53,657 bases of DNA from Prochlorococcus sp. AG-347-K17 (GTDB taxonomy: Bacteria; Cyanobacteriota; Cyanobacteriia; PCC-6307; Cyanobiaceae): assembly GCA_003281385.1 (NCBI GenBank), contig QCCE01000011.1, forward strand, positions 1-53,657, in the 5' to 3' direction. This document shows, piece by piece, positions 1 through 7,807 of the stretch (within the stretch, counting starts at the first letter, position 1; every line of letters begins with the position of its first letter). The notes below the pieces were generated by a model. It saw only the letters and a list, made by a program, of their open reading frames with translations. It was not told the origin of the DNA and searched no databases. The translations under genes were made by a program, and so were the position numbers.

Positions 1-554
1 AAATTTAATTGGTTGTTAAATAATTCTTCATTTTTCTTTCCATTAAAGTATAAAAGATAAGCTTCTTTAGCTACAGGAAAACCATTTTTGATAAATAACC
101 ACTGATACATTTCAAGTTGTCTTTTATAAGCTTTTGCATATTCGTATTTAATAAAGGTCTCAGACCAATCAAAATTATTTCTAGATGTAGCTTTTACATC
201 AATAATAATAAGTTCACCATTTCTTTTCTGCCAAATATCATCCACAGCTCCACCAAAATCATAATTATGTTCAATTGACTTGTATCTTATCCCTTGAAAA
301 TTACTTCTCCAAAGTTCTAAATCTTTGTGTTTGAAAGGAACAGCATCGATACCATGTTGAATAAATAAAGGATGCGGCTCCTGAATTTTTCTGTAGTAAT
401 CAAATTCATTTTTACATAAATTATCTACAGCAATATTTAAAGTAAATGGTAATGATGGTGGTTTTATTTGATATTTTTTATCAAGTACACAACATCTTGG
501 ACAACTAAGATATTTCTCGACAGTAGATCTACTTAATTTTATAAATTTAGTCAT
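1..554 (-). CDS. PD-(D/E)XK nuclease family protein, C-terminus cut by window edge
   Basis: Reading the minus strand from an ATG at 554-552 gives an open frame of 184 codons that runs off the left edge. The nuclease core is recognisable: a GGAVDD stretch (residues 101-106), then the hydrophobic strand and DVK (D119, K121), then the QxxxY motif (Q146, Y150). These are the metal-binding, catalytic and helix motifs of RecB/Cas4-like nucleases. The N-terminus has an S-R-S-T-x-x-x-Y-L-S-C-P-R-C-C stretch (Cys18, 21, 22). That resembles the start of Cas4/AddB-type proteins, where one N-terminal Cys binds an iron-sulfur cluster; the C-terminal Cys trio that would prove this lies outside the window. 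It is downstream of guaA on the same strand. The family call is firm. The role (repair, phage defence or other) is not visible. Confidence 0.8.
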   Translation of the reverse strand, partial: MTKFIKLSRSTVEKYLSCPRCCVLDKKYQIKPPSLPFTLNIAVDNLCKNEFDYYRKIQEPHPLFIQHGIDAVPFKHKDLELWRSNFQGIRYKSIEHNYDFGGAVDDIWQKRNGELIIIDVKATSRNNFDWSETFIKYEYAKAYKRQLEMYQWLFIKNGFPVAKEAYLLYFNGKKNEELFNNQLN

Positions 555-756
555 TTCTCTTAATATCTCATAGATAAATATTTCTTACATAAAATAAAAT
601 CTTAAATTTTTTAGAAACATGTTAACTCACCCCCACTAAATGGTTCCTCCCAGTTTTGATGTTTCAAAGTCATTGATAACTATTGACTTCTATGAAGTAG
701 CAATTTCCGTGACAAGCCAATTAGTTCCATTCTTGATGAAATAAGGCAATTTTCCG
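555..756. other. Intergenic region downstream of guaA
   Basis: This 202-base gap between the nuclease gene and guaA contains no open frame worth calling. Its one notable feature is a 21-base stretch at 627-647 that matches the last 21 bases of guaA at 18 of 21 positions. The 109 bases between the two copies show no gene, tRNA or clear hairpin. The promoter of the nuclease gene must lie here, but no convincing -10 box was picked out. Confidence 0.5.
627..647 (-). repeat. Degenerate copy of the guaA 3' end, possible relic attachment site
   Basis: The 21 bases at 627-647 match 757-777, the end of guaA including its stop codon, with three mismatches and the same orientation. The copies are exactly 130 bases apart. 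Read as codons on the minus strand, the copy gives Gly-Thr-Ile-stop-Trp-Gly-stop against the real Gly-Thr-Ile-Glu-Trp-Glu-stop. The guaA 3' end is a known target for integrating genomic islands in other bacteria, so this may be a leftover of integration and excision. That reading is inference; a chance match or simple local duplication is possible. Confidence 0.45.
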
Positions 757-2343
757 TCACTCCCACTCAATAGTTCCAGGAGGTTTGCTTGTAATATCAT
801 AAACAACTCTATTAACTGTAATTACTTCATTTACAATTCTATTTGCAATCCTCTCCAAAATCTGAAAAGGAATTTTAGACCAATCGGCTGTCATGCCATC
901 TTCACTAGATACACAACGTAAAACTATTGGCCATGCATAAGTCCTTTTATCTCCCATAACTCCTACAGTTTTAACAGGTAGCAATACTGCAAAAGCTTGC
1001 CAAATATCATTGTAAAGACCAGCTTTTATAATTTCGTCTCTTACTATCCAGTCTGCATCTCTTAAACTATCAAGTTTTTCATTATTCACCTCTCCTAAAA
1101 TTCTTATTGCTAATCCTGGTCCAGGGAATGGATGCCTTTTTATAATTTCTTCCGGCAAACCTAAAGCAGCGCCGACCTTTCGGACTTCATCCTTAAAAAG
1201 TTTTCTTAATGGCTCAACTAATTTGAATTGCAGATCTTTTGGCAATCCACCCACATTATGATGACTTTTTATTTTTACAGCTATTCTTTCACCAGTCTTG
1301 GGATCAATATTAGTACCAGCACTTTCAATAACATCAGGATAAAGAGTACCTTGGGCTAAATACTGAAAAGGTCCCAATCTATTGCTTTCTTCTTCAAACA
1401 CTCTGATAAATTCTTCACCTATAATTTTCCTTTTTTGTTCTGGATCAGTGATCCCTCTTAATTTAGCAATAAACCTTTCCCTTGCGTTAATGTATTCAAC
1501 TTTTATGTGAAATTTTTTATCAAAAAAATTCATTAAAAATTCCGGTTCACCTTTTCTCATGAAACCTTGATCTATAAACATGCATGTAAGCTGATTGCCA
1601 ATTGCTTTATTTAGAAGAAAAGCAAGAGTTGAAGAATCAACTCCTCCAGACAAGGCAAGCAAAACTTTTTTATTGCCAACTTGCTCTCTTATCCTGGGAA
1701 TAGTCTCCTCCAAATAGGTTTCGGTTGTCCAATCAGCCTCACAAGAAGAAATTTTATAAACAAAATTCTTAATTACAGTCATCCCAAACTCTGAATGAAT
1801 AACTTCAGGATGAAATTGTACTCCAAATAATTTCTTTACATCATTTGAAATTGCTGCATGGAGTGTGTTCTCAGTATGGGCAATTTTATTAAATCCATCA
1901 GGCAAAAAATTAATAGAATCGCCATGACTCATCCACATAATAGATTTATCTTCTACGTCAGAAAGGAGGTCGGATGCTTGATCAATATTTATCGGCGCTC
2001 TACCATATTCAGCTTTTTTGGTTGCTGAAATAACAGATCCTCCAAGTTCTTTGACCATTAATTGCATCCCATAGCATATACCAAGAATAGGAATTCCTAA
2101 ACTAAAAATTTTTTCATCACACTTGGGAGAATTTTGTTCATATACAGAATTTGGACCTCCACTCAAAATAATCCCTCTAGGATTAATTTTTTTAATTTCT
2201 TCAATTGAAATATAATTACTCACTACAAGAGAAAAAACATTAGTTTCTCTAATTCTTCTTGCAATCAGTTCAGAATATTGAGATCCAAAATCTAAAATTA
2301 ATATTGAAGGATCTCGTTCTTTTTTTAAAGATGTTTGACTCAT
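757..2343 (-). CDS. guaA: GMP synthase (glutamine-hydrolysing)
   Basis: GuaA converts XMP to GMP using ATP and ammonia from glutamine, the last step of guanine nucleotide synthesis in the cytoplasm. The 528-residue protein has the usual length. An N-terminal class I glutamine amidotransferase domain carries the triad Cys90 (in GICYGMQ), His178 and Glu180 (in FHPE). The ATP pyrophosphatase domain has the P-loop SGGVDSS at 232-238. The C-terminal dimerisation domain ends in the conserved PPGTIEWE. It follows cbiD by 54 bases on the same strand, so the two may be co-transcribed. A degenerate copy of its 3' end lies 130 bases downstream. Confidence 0.98.
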   Translation of the reverse strand: MSQTSLKKERDPSILILDFGSQYSELIARRIRETNVFSLVVSNYISIEEIKKINPRGIILSGGPNSVYEQNSPKCDEKIFSLGIPILGICYGMQLMVKELGGSVISATKKAEYGRAPINIDQASDLLSDVEDKSIMWMSHGDSINFLPDGFNKIAHTENTLHAAISNDVKKLFGVQFHPEVIHSEFGMTVIKNFVYKISSCEADWTTETYLEETIPRIREQVGNKKVLLALSGGVDSSTLAFLLNKAIGNQLTCMFIDQGFMRKGEPEFLMNFFDKKFHIKVEYINARERFIAKLRGITDPEQKRKIIGEEFIRVFEEESNRLGPFQYLAQGTLYPDVIESAGTNIDPKTGERIAVKIKSHHNVGGLPKDLQFKLVEPLRKLFKDEVRKVGAALGLPEEIIKRHPFPGPGLAIRILGEVNNEKLDSLRDADWIVRDEIIKAGLYNDIWQAFAVLLPVKTVGVMGDKRTYAWPIVLRCVSSEDGMTADWSKIPFQILERIANRIVNEVITVNRVVYDITSKPPGTIEWE

Positions 2344-2397
2344 GTATAAAAATTAGCTCAATTTAATTAGAAAAGCATAATGAATAACAAATTAATT

Positions 2398-3510
2398 TCA
2401 TTGAAAATAAGAAATATATTTATTACCGTAAATTCCTGCCCACCTTATTTTCCTTTTTCTATCAAAAATGATTGATGCAATTTCCATATCAGTTTTCACA
2501 TACCTATTTACATAATCAAAAGAACGCTTTTCAATCGAATTTGATAAATTCTTGAATAATTTATCAGCTAAAGATTGATTAAATCTTTCAAGAATTAATA
2601 ATGCATCCTCAAGATTATTTAACTGAGATAATTCAACGATTATTTCAGGTGGCACCTTTTCTTGAACGGCAAAATAAACAAGAATCTCAATTCTTGCATC
2701 TGCTAAATGATTATGTGTATGAAAAATACCACCTGCTAATTTAATTAATTTTCCGTGATAACCAAAAAGAATTACAGTTTTAACTTTTCTTATTGCAGCA
2801 TCGACTAATAATGGTCCTATCCAATTTCCAATTTTGATAATTGGCAAATTAACATTATAAGTTTTAGCCAAATTTAATCCATTTTCTCCAATAACAAAAA
2901 CAACTGCTCCTTTAAAATCTTTATCAATTAACTTTGCTAGTTTAGTTTTAGCCTCTTCCAATTGATCAGGTGAAGCACTTGAATAAGTCTCGGCAGAAGT
3001 TCCAATAATAGATAATCCATCAACTATACCAAATGACTTATTACTAGTTCTTTCAGCTAAAAACTTCCCCTTTGGGAAAATAATTTCTAATTTCAAATTA
3101 AAGCCTTCAGGAAGAATATCTAATAAATTTTCATATAAAACTTCTTTTGCAAAACTAGAAATGCATATCTCTGATGTATCTTCTTTGATACCTACACCAG
3201 ATCCTGCAATAATATTTATTGGAATTGTTTGTACAGAATTATTTAAAGAAATATTTTCTAAAGAGGCTATTGTCCATATTTCTAAGTTTTCTGTAATATC
3301 AAGATCTAAGCCTGATTTTGCAAAGGTAATTCCTAATGCATGCGAGTCATTTTTAAGTAACCCAACAGAATGAATCTCAATTTTTATTTCTTTTTTTTCA
3401 TTGGGAATTTTTATTAATTCATAATTCTTAAATGGTAACCCTACTAATTTTTTTAATGCTGACCTAGCAGCTCCAGCAACCCATAAAGGTAAAGAAAATC
3501 CTTTTTTCAA
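2398..3510 (-). CDS. cbiD: Cobalt-precorrin-5B C1-methyltransferase
   Basis: CbiD methylates C1 of the corrin ring in the anaerobic (early cobalt) branch of cobalamin synthesis. The 370-residue protein has the family's hallmark stretches: an N-terminal TxxxxAxAAxxAL-like segment (AGAARSALKKL), the GSGVGI motif near residue 100, and the FLAERTSNKSFGIVDGLSI region near 150-170 leading into GTSAE. The GYHGKLIKLAGGIFHTHNH segment in the second half is also typical. Prochlorococcus makes its own corrinoid (pseudocobalamin), so a lone cbiD apart from other cob/cbi genes fits. It lies upstream of guaA and is divergent from the aminotransferase gene, with 60 bases between starts. Confidence 0.95.
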   Translation of the reverse strand: MKKGFSLPLWVAGAARSALKKLVGLPFKNYELIKIPNEKKEIKIEIHSVGLLKNDSHALGITFAKSGLDLDITENLEIWTIASLENISLNNSVQTIPINIIAGSGVGIKEDTSEICISSFAKEVLYENLLDILPEGFNLKLEIIFPKGKFLAERTSNKSFGIVDGLSIIGTSAETYSSASPDQLEEAKTKLAKLIDKDFKGAVVFVIGENGLNLAKTYNVNLPIIKIGNWIGPLLVDAAIRKVKTVILFGYHGKLIKLAGGIFHTHNHLADARIEILVYFAVQEKVPPEIIVELSQLNNLEDALLILERFNQSLADKLFKNLSNSIEKRSFDYVNRYVKTDMEIASIIFDRKRKIRWAGIYGNKYISYFQ

Positions 3511-3570
3511 ATCAAGTAATTGAAAAATATATAATGAGAACTAATCTAAGAATGACCTATTTCACAAAAA

Positions 3571-4734
3571 GTGGCCATACAACAAAAATTATCATTGATG
3601 ATTCCTGGACCTACACCAGTGCCAGAAAAAGTTTTACAAGCATTAAGTAAGCATCCAATAGGCCATCGCAGTAAAGAATTTCAAGATCTAGTAGAAAGTA
3701 CTACTAAAAATTTACAGTGGCTTCATCAAACTCAAAATGACGTTCTAACAATTACTGGTAGTGGAACTGCCGCAATGGAGGCTGGAATAATAAATACCTT
3801 AAGTAAAGGAGATAAAGTAATTTGTGGAGAAAATGGAAAATTTGGCGAAAGATGGGTAAAAGTTGCTCATGAATTTGGTCTAGAGGTTATAAAGATTCAT
3901 TCCGAATGGGGTACTCCACTTGATCCGGAAAAATTCAAACAGGTATTAAAAGAAGATAATCAAAAAGAAATAAAAGCTGTTATCTTGACTCATTCTGAAA
4001 CCTCAACAGGTGTAATCAATGATCTAGAAACTATAAGTTCATATATTCGCGAACACAGAACAGCTTTATCAATTGTTGACTGCGTTACAAGTCTAGGAGC
4101 TTGCAATGTACCAGTTGATAGATGGGAATTAGATATCGTTGCTTCAGGATCACAAAAGGGATACATGATACCTCCTGGTCTAAGTTTTATAGCAATGAGC
4201 CAAAAAGCATGGGATGCTGCAGAAAAATCTAATTTACCAAAATTTTATCTAGATTTACAATCATACAGAAAAAGTCTTTTAAATAACAGTAATCCATATA
4301 CTCCAGCAGTTAATTTAGTTTTTGCTTTAGATGAAGCGTTAAAAATGATGAGAGAGGAAGGCTTAGATAACATTTTCCACAGACACAATAAACATAAATT
4401 AGCAATGAGTAATGCGGTAAGGGCTTTAAATCTGAAATTATTTGCTGATGAAAAATATTTAAGCCCTTCAATTACTGCGATAAAAACAGGAGAAATAGAT
4501 GCAGAAGAATTTAGAAAAATAATAAAGAATAATTTTGATATTTTACTTGCGGGTGGTCAAGATCATTTGAAGGGCAAAATATTTAGAGTCGGACATTTAG
4601 GATATGTTAACGATAGAGATATAATTACAGTAGTTTCTGCTATAAGTAATACTCTTCTAGACCTCGGCAAGATTACAGCACAACAAGCTGGTGAAGCACT
4701 ATTTGTAGTATCTAAATGTCTTGAGGGCAATTAA
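3571..4734 (+). CDS. spt: Class V aminotransferase (serine-pyruvate / alanine-glyoxylate type)
   Basis: This is a PLP-dependent fold-type I aminotransferase of 387 residues. The PLP lysine is Lys196 in ASGSQKGYMIPPGLSF. The N-terminal MIPGPTPVP motif and the SGTAAMEAG phosphate-binding loop near 63-71 are typical of serine:pyruvate / alanine:glyoxylate enzymes, which in cyanobacteria are linked to photorespiratory glycolate metabolism. Substrate preference cannot be read from sequence. The start chosen is GTG at 3571; an ATG at 3598 would begin at the conserved MIPGPTP, so the first nine residues are uncertain. It is divergent from cbiD and ends one base from the opposing small gene. The gene symbol follows cyanobacterial usage. 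Confidence 0.9.
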   Translation: MAIQQKLSLMIPGPTPVPEKVLQALSKHPIGHRSKEFQDLVESTTKNLQWLHQTQNDVLTITGSGTAAMEAGIINTLSKGDKVICGENGKFGERWVKVAHEFGLEVIKIHSEWGTPLDPEKFKQVLKEDNQKEIKAVILTHSETSTGVINDLETISSYIREHRTALSIVDCVTSLGACNVPVDRWELDIVASGSQKGYMIPPGLSFIAMSQKAWDAAEKSNLPKFYLDLQSYRKSLLNNSNPYTPAVNLVFALDEALKMMREEGLDNIFHRHNKHKLAMSNAVRALNLKLFADEKYLSPSITAIKTGEIDAEEFRKIIKNNFDILLAGGQDHLKGKIFRVGHLGYVNDRDIITVVSAISNTLLDLGKITAQQAGEALFVVSKCLEGN

Positions 4735-4735
4735 T

Positions 4736-4942
4736 TTAAGTGCCTGGCTCTTCAACATTTCCACCTAATTCAACAATCTTTTTTCTAAGAACGATTGATT
4801 TTTTTTCGTCACCATTGGTTTGAGCTATTGCAAGTGCAAACTCTAATTTTTCGAGTTGGTGGCCACCCTCGAAAAAAGATAATTTTTTCTTAATGCGGTT
4901 TTTATTATCTTTGTATGAAATTTGTGAAGACATAAAATTCAT
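4736..4942 (-). CDS. Small conserved hypothetical protein
   Basis: This 68-residue, largely charged protein has no signal peptide or membrane segment. The middle (FEGGHQLEKLEFALAIAQTNGDEKKSIVLRKKIVELGG) reads as two amphipathic helices, perhaps a small helical adaptor. It sits tail-to-tail with the aminotransferase gene, one base between stops. The balanced residue use and tight packing argue for a real gene. The start could be the first Met (4942) or the Met three codons later (4933). It is not recognised as a named family. Confidence 0.65.
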   Translation of the reverse strand: MNFMSSQISYKDNKNRIKKKLSFFEGGHQLEKLEFALAIAQTNGDEKKSIVLRKKIVELGGNVEEPGT

Positions 4943-5064
4943 GCTTTAGTTATTATTATGCCAAGAAAAGGGTACATTACGAGAGAAATCCAAAATATTC
5001 TTTGACTAAGAACATAAACAAAAAAATTTTTTCCTAAAATTATATTCAAATATCTTTGAAATTA

Positions 5065-5577
5065 ATGCTTAACATAAATTTAATCTACTATTTAGTTGCA
5101 GGTTCTATTTTTGGAGCTTTAGCTTTAAAAACAGGAATTCCTGCCGCTCCTCTTGCAGGCGCTTTAATAGGGGCAAGCATACTTAGCATAAGCGGAAAAG
5201 TCGACATTGCAGAGTGGCCAATCGGGACTAGAACAATTTTAGAAATAGGCATTGGAACAGTAATTGGTACATCATTAACCAAGAATTCATTAGTTGATAT
5301 TCAAAACTTATGGAGACCAGCAATATTAATAACTTTCACTTTAGTTATTACTGGATTAGCAATTGGATTATGGACTAGCAGATTACTTAATATAGACGTA
5401 ATAACAACAATACTAGGTGCAGCTCCAGGAGGAATTAGCGGAATGAGTCTTGTTGGATCTGAATACGGCGTGGGTGCTGCAGTAGCAACTCTACACGCAG
5501 TAAGATTAATTACTGTACTTCTAATTCTTCCTTTAGTTGTGAAATGCTTGAATTTATTTGGAGTAATTAAATCTTAA
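5065..5577 (+). CDS. AbrB-type membrane protein, single-repeat (half-length) form
   Basis: This 170-residue, strongly hydrophobic protein has about five membrane segments with Gly/Ala-rich turns: TGIPAAPLAGALIGASI early, an EIGIGTVIGTSL loop, and GAAPGGISGMSLVG near 130-145. It resembles one half of the duplicated AbrB membrane family (sometimes labelled putative ammonia monooxygenase), unrelated to the DNA-binding AbrB. Full-length members carry two such repeats of about 155 residues; this one has one, so a homodimer may form the complete unit. The ATG at 5065 is preferred over an in-frame TTG at 5056. The transported substrate is unknown. Confidence 0.75.
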   Translation: MLNINLIYYLVAGSIFGALALKTGIPAAPLAGALIGASILSISGKVDIAEWPIGTRTILEIGIGTVIGTSLTKNSLVDIQNLWRPAILITFTLVITGLAIGLWTSRLLNIDVITTILGAAPGGISGMSLVGSEYGVGAAVATLHAVRLITVLLILPLVVKCLNLFGVIKS

Positions 5578-5631
5578 ATTTCTATAGACATATTCTCAAT
5601 AAAAGATATTTTTAAATAGAGGAAAAGTTTA

Positions 5632-6084
5632 ATGAAAACATTCAGGTCACAAAAACTAATATTACTTACTTTAGGATTGTTCACTCCTATAATCTTTACG
5701 ACGTCCAAAGTAAACGCAGGATCATTTGGAGCAGAAATTTTCTGTACTATGAGAGATGGAGGAAATGATCATGAAAGTAGTTGGGATGCAGCATACACTT
5801 ATATTAAGAAACAAAAGGGAGGAATTTTCAAAGTCTCACCTAAACAAGCAGCAGCACAAATTACTGAATCAGTAATCAGAGATAGAGAAACTTTCAGCTA
5901 TTGTGTTGAATATCTGGATAAACTGCATCCAAATAGGCAACTAATAAAAGATTTAGAAAAAGAAGAAAAGAGAAAAGAAAAAGAAGTTCAAGACAGAGAA
6001 AAGAAAAGAAAAAAATTAGAACGAGAATTAGAAGAAACAAATCAAAATTTTTCAGAAGAAACAATTGAACGATATAGTTATTAA
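5632..6084 (+). CDS. Secreted protein with charged coiled-coil tail (DUF6554-like)
   Basis: The 150-residue product starts with a signal peptide (basic start, hydrophobic stretch 9-24, likely cut after the NA of KVNA near residue 29). The mature part has a conserved-looking block GAEIFCTMRDGGNDHESSWDAAYTYIK with two Cys residues overall (38 and 87) that could form a disulfide. From about residue 100 the chain is almost all Lys, Arg and Glu, predicted to be a long helix or coiled coil. I recall this N-terminal block as a cyanobacterial family of unknown function (DUF6554, from memory). It lies 54 bases after the AbrB-type gene. The function is unknown. Confidence 0.75.
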   Translation: MKTFRSQKLILLTLGLFTPIIFTTSKVNAGSFGAEIFCTMRDGGNDHESSWDAAYTYIKKQKGGIFKVSPKQAAAQITESVIRDRETFSYCVEYLDKLHPNRQLIKDLEKEEKRKEKEVQDREKKRKKLERELEETNQNFSEETIERYSY

Positions 6085-6242
6085 CTAAAACTTTGAAATT
6101 TATAGGAAAGTAAGTAATAAGTTTCTTTTGTATCTATCTACACTAAACTACATTTTTAAGAGCTAATTTAGGCTAAAAAGTGATAACTAAATATTGACTT
6201 TTGATATATTCAGGCCATGATTCAATTAAATAAATGATCTGA

Positions 6243-6644
6243 ATGCATATTAATGATGCGGTGTTTTTAGAGGATTTATGTCCTAAGTTCAGATTAAGAC
6301 AATGGCGAAAATCTATTCATAGGTTTACTGGAAAAAGTTGTATATATTGCGGAAATCCATCTGAATCAATTGACCATGTAATACCACGAAGCCAAGGAGG
6401 CTTAAGTACAACAGAAAACTGCGTTCCTGCATGTCTTTCTTGTAATGGAGATAAATCAGATGAAAATGCTTTATTTTGGTACAGAAGGCAAAAATTTTAT
6501 GATCCTCGAAGAGCAATGGCTATAAGAGCTTGGTTAGAAGGAGATTTAAGATTAGCTATAAGATTACTGCAATGGGCCAATCCTAACTTTAAAGTAAAAA
6601 ATAAAAATTACGAAAAAGATGACTCAAGATATGAAGCAGCTTGA
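6243..6644 (+). CDS. HNH endonuclease domain protein
   Basis: This 133-residue protein has a zinc-binding HNH nuclease core. CxxC (Cys33, Cys36) is followed by the DH pair (Asp44, His45) in ESIDHVIPRSQGG, Asn59 in TTENC, and a second CxxC (Cys64, Cys67) in CLSCNGDK. Such HNH proteins cut or nick DNA. A conserved cyanobacterial version of this size is common outside mobile elements, so it need not be a homing enzyme. No intron or intein boundary is visible around it. The ATG at 6243 follows a 158-base intergenic stretch that should hold its promoter. Confidence 0.88.
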   Translation: MHINDAVFLEDLCPKFRLRQWRKSIHRFTGKSCIYCGNPSESIDHVIPRSQGGLSTTENCVPACLSCNGDKSDENALFWYRRQKFYDPRRAMAIRAWLEGDLRLAIRLLQWANPNFKVKNKNYEKDDSRYEAA

Positions 6645-6872
6645 CTACCAAACATTACATATTTTTCTAGAGTTATAACTCTCACATATATTTTCCAATT
6701 CTCTTGGCGATTCTGGAAATATTAATATTGTCGAAAATGCAACAAGAAAGACAAATAATTTTTGGTAGAATTTAAAACTAACTAAACTAATTTCTTTATC
6801 TATAAGACGGGGATGTCTTTTACTAATACAGAAGGATTTTGGTTTGAAATCAAGCCTTAGAGCTGTCTTCAT
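6645..6872 (-). CDS. Small membrane protein, hypothetical
   Basis: This 75-residue protein has a basic N-terminal third, a hydrophobic segment near residues 36-52 (FYQKLFVFLVAFSTILIF), then a polar tail ending in a Cys-containing block (LENICESYNSRKICNVW). One membrane span with the two Cys on the far side is the simplest reading. The tail resembles small proteins I recall from marine picocyanobacteria, which supports a real gene, but no function is known. It abuts the HNH gene stop-to-stop and is divergent from the epimerase gene. Confidence 0.6.
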   Translation of the reverse strand: MKTALRLDFKPKSFCISKRHPRLIDKEISLVSFKFYQKLFVFLVAFSTILIFPESPRELENICESYNSRKICNVW

Positions 6873-6907
6873 TCTTAATTAATACATTTGTACTACTTTA
6901 ACCCTGT

Positions 6908-7786
6908 ATGACGAAAACTGCAAGTTTAATCGGAAATAAAAATAAATTTTTAATCTTAGGATGTGGTTACAGCGGTAGTTTTTTTGCAAAAACTATTAGA
7001 AAATTTGGTTGCACTGTTTTAACAAGCTCAAGATCTGTAAGCAAAAACCCAAATAGTTTTTTATTTAACAGTGAAACCGGTAAAGTTCCTGATAAAGAAA
7101 TTTTTGATGGAGTCACGCATATTCTTAGTTGCATACCTCCTGACAAAAATGGAAATGATCCCGTATTAGAAAGCCTACAAAGTAAATTACAAAATTTATC
7201 CCTTGAATGGGTTGGATATTTATCTACCACAGGAGTATATGGAAACACTGGTGGTGGTTGGGTTTCTGAGATAGATCAGCCTAATCCTTATCAAAAGAGA
7301 AGCCGCCATAGATTAAATTGCGAAAAAAAATGGATTGAATCTAGTTTACCCGTGCAAATTTTTAGATTACCTGGCATCTATGGACCAGGAAGATCCACCT
7401 TTGAAGCAATCAAAAATCAAAAAATTCGAGTAATTTTAAAAAAAGCTCAAGTATTTTCAAGAATTCATGTTGCTGATATTACACATGCAATTATTTATTT
7501 GTTACAAAATAAAGATAGTTTAAAGTTTCACCAAATTATTAATATTGCAGATGATGAACCCTCTTCTCAAATAGAAGTAATTCAATACTCTTACGATCTA
7601 ATGGGTTTAAAAATGCCAAATCCAATATTATTTGAAGATGCAAAAAAAGAAATGTCACCTATAGCTCAATCCTTTTGGATGGAAAATAGAAGAGTATCTA
7701 ATAAATTGCTATGTGAAACACTTGGTTATGAACTAATTTATAAAAACTATAAATTAGGCTTAAAAAACTGCTTTTTAAATAGTTAG
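6908..7786 (+). CDS. NAD(P)-dependent epimerase/dehydratase (atypical SDR, YeeZ-like)
   Basis: The N-terminus has a Rossmann dinucleotide fold with the glycine motif GCGYSG (Gly18, Gly20, Gly23) after strand KFLIL. The GYLSTTGVYGNTGGGWVSE segment near 105-125 and the RLPGIYGPGRS segment near 150-165 are typical of short-chain-dehydrogenase-like epimerases of the YeeZ/NAD-binding group. At 292 residues the length fits. The usual YxxxK catalytic pair is not clear, as in other atypical members, so the reaction is unknown. pdxA follows after 21 bases on the same strand, suggesting co-transcription. Confidence 0.85.
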   Translation: MTKTASLIGNKNKFLILGCGYSGSFFAKTIRKFGCTVLTSSRSVSKNPNSFLFNSETGKVPDKEIFDGVTHILSCIPPDKNGNDPVLESLQSKLQNLSLEWVGYLSTTGVYGNTGGGWVSEIDQPNPYQKRSRHRLNCEKKWIESSLPVQIFRLPGIYGPGRSTFEAIKNQKIRVILKKAQVFSRIHVADITHAIIYLLQNKDSLKFHQIINIADDEPSSQIEVIQYSYDLMGLKMPNPILFEDAKKEMSPIAQSFWMENRRVSNKLLCETLGYELIYKNYKLGLKNCFLNS

Positions 7787-7807
7787 AAAATAAATTTAAA
7801 AACCTTT

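Noticed and set aside
6243..6644. HNH protein as a homing endonuclease marking an intron or intein
   Set aside because: The neighbouring genes are intact with no interrupted exon, and stand-alone HNH proteins of this size are common in cyanobacteria.
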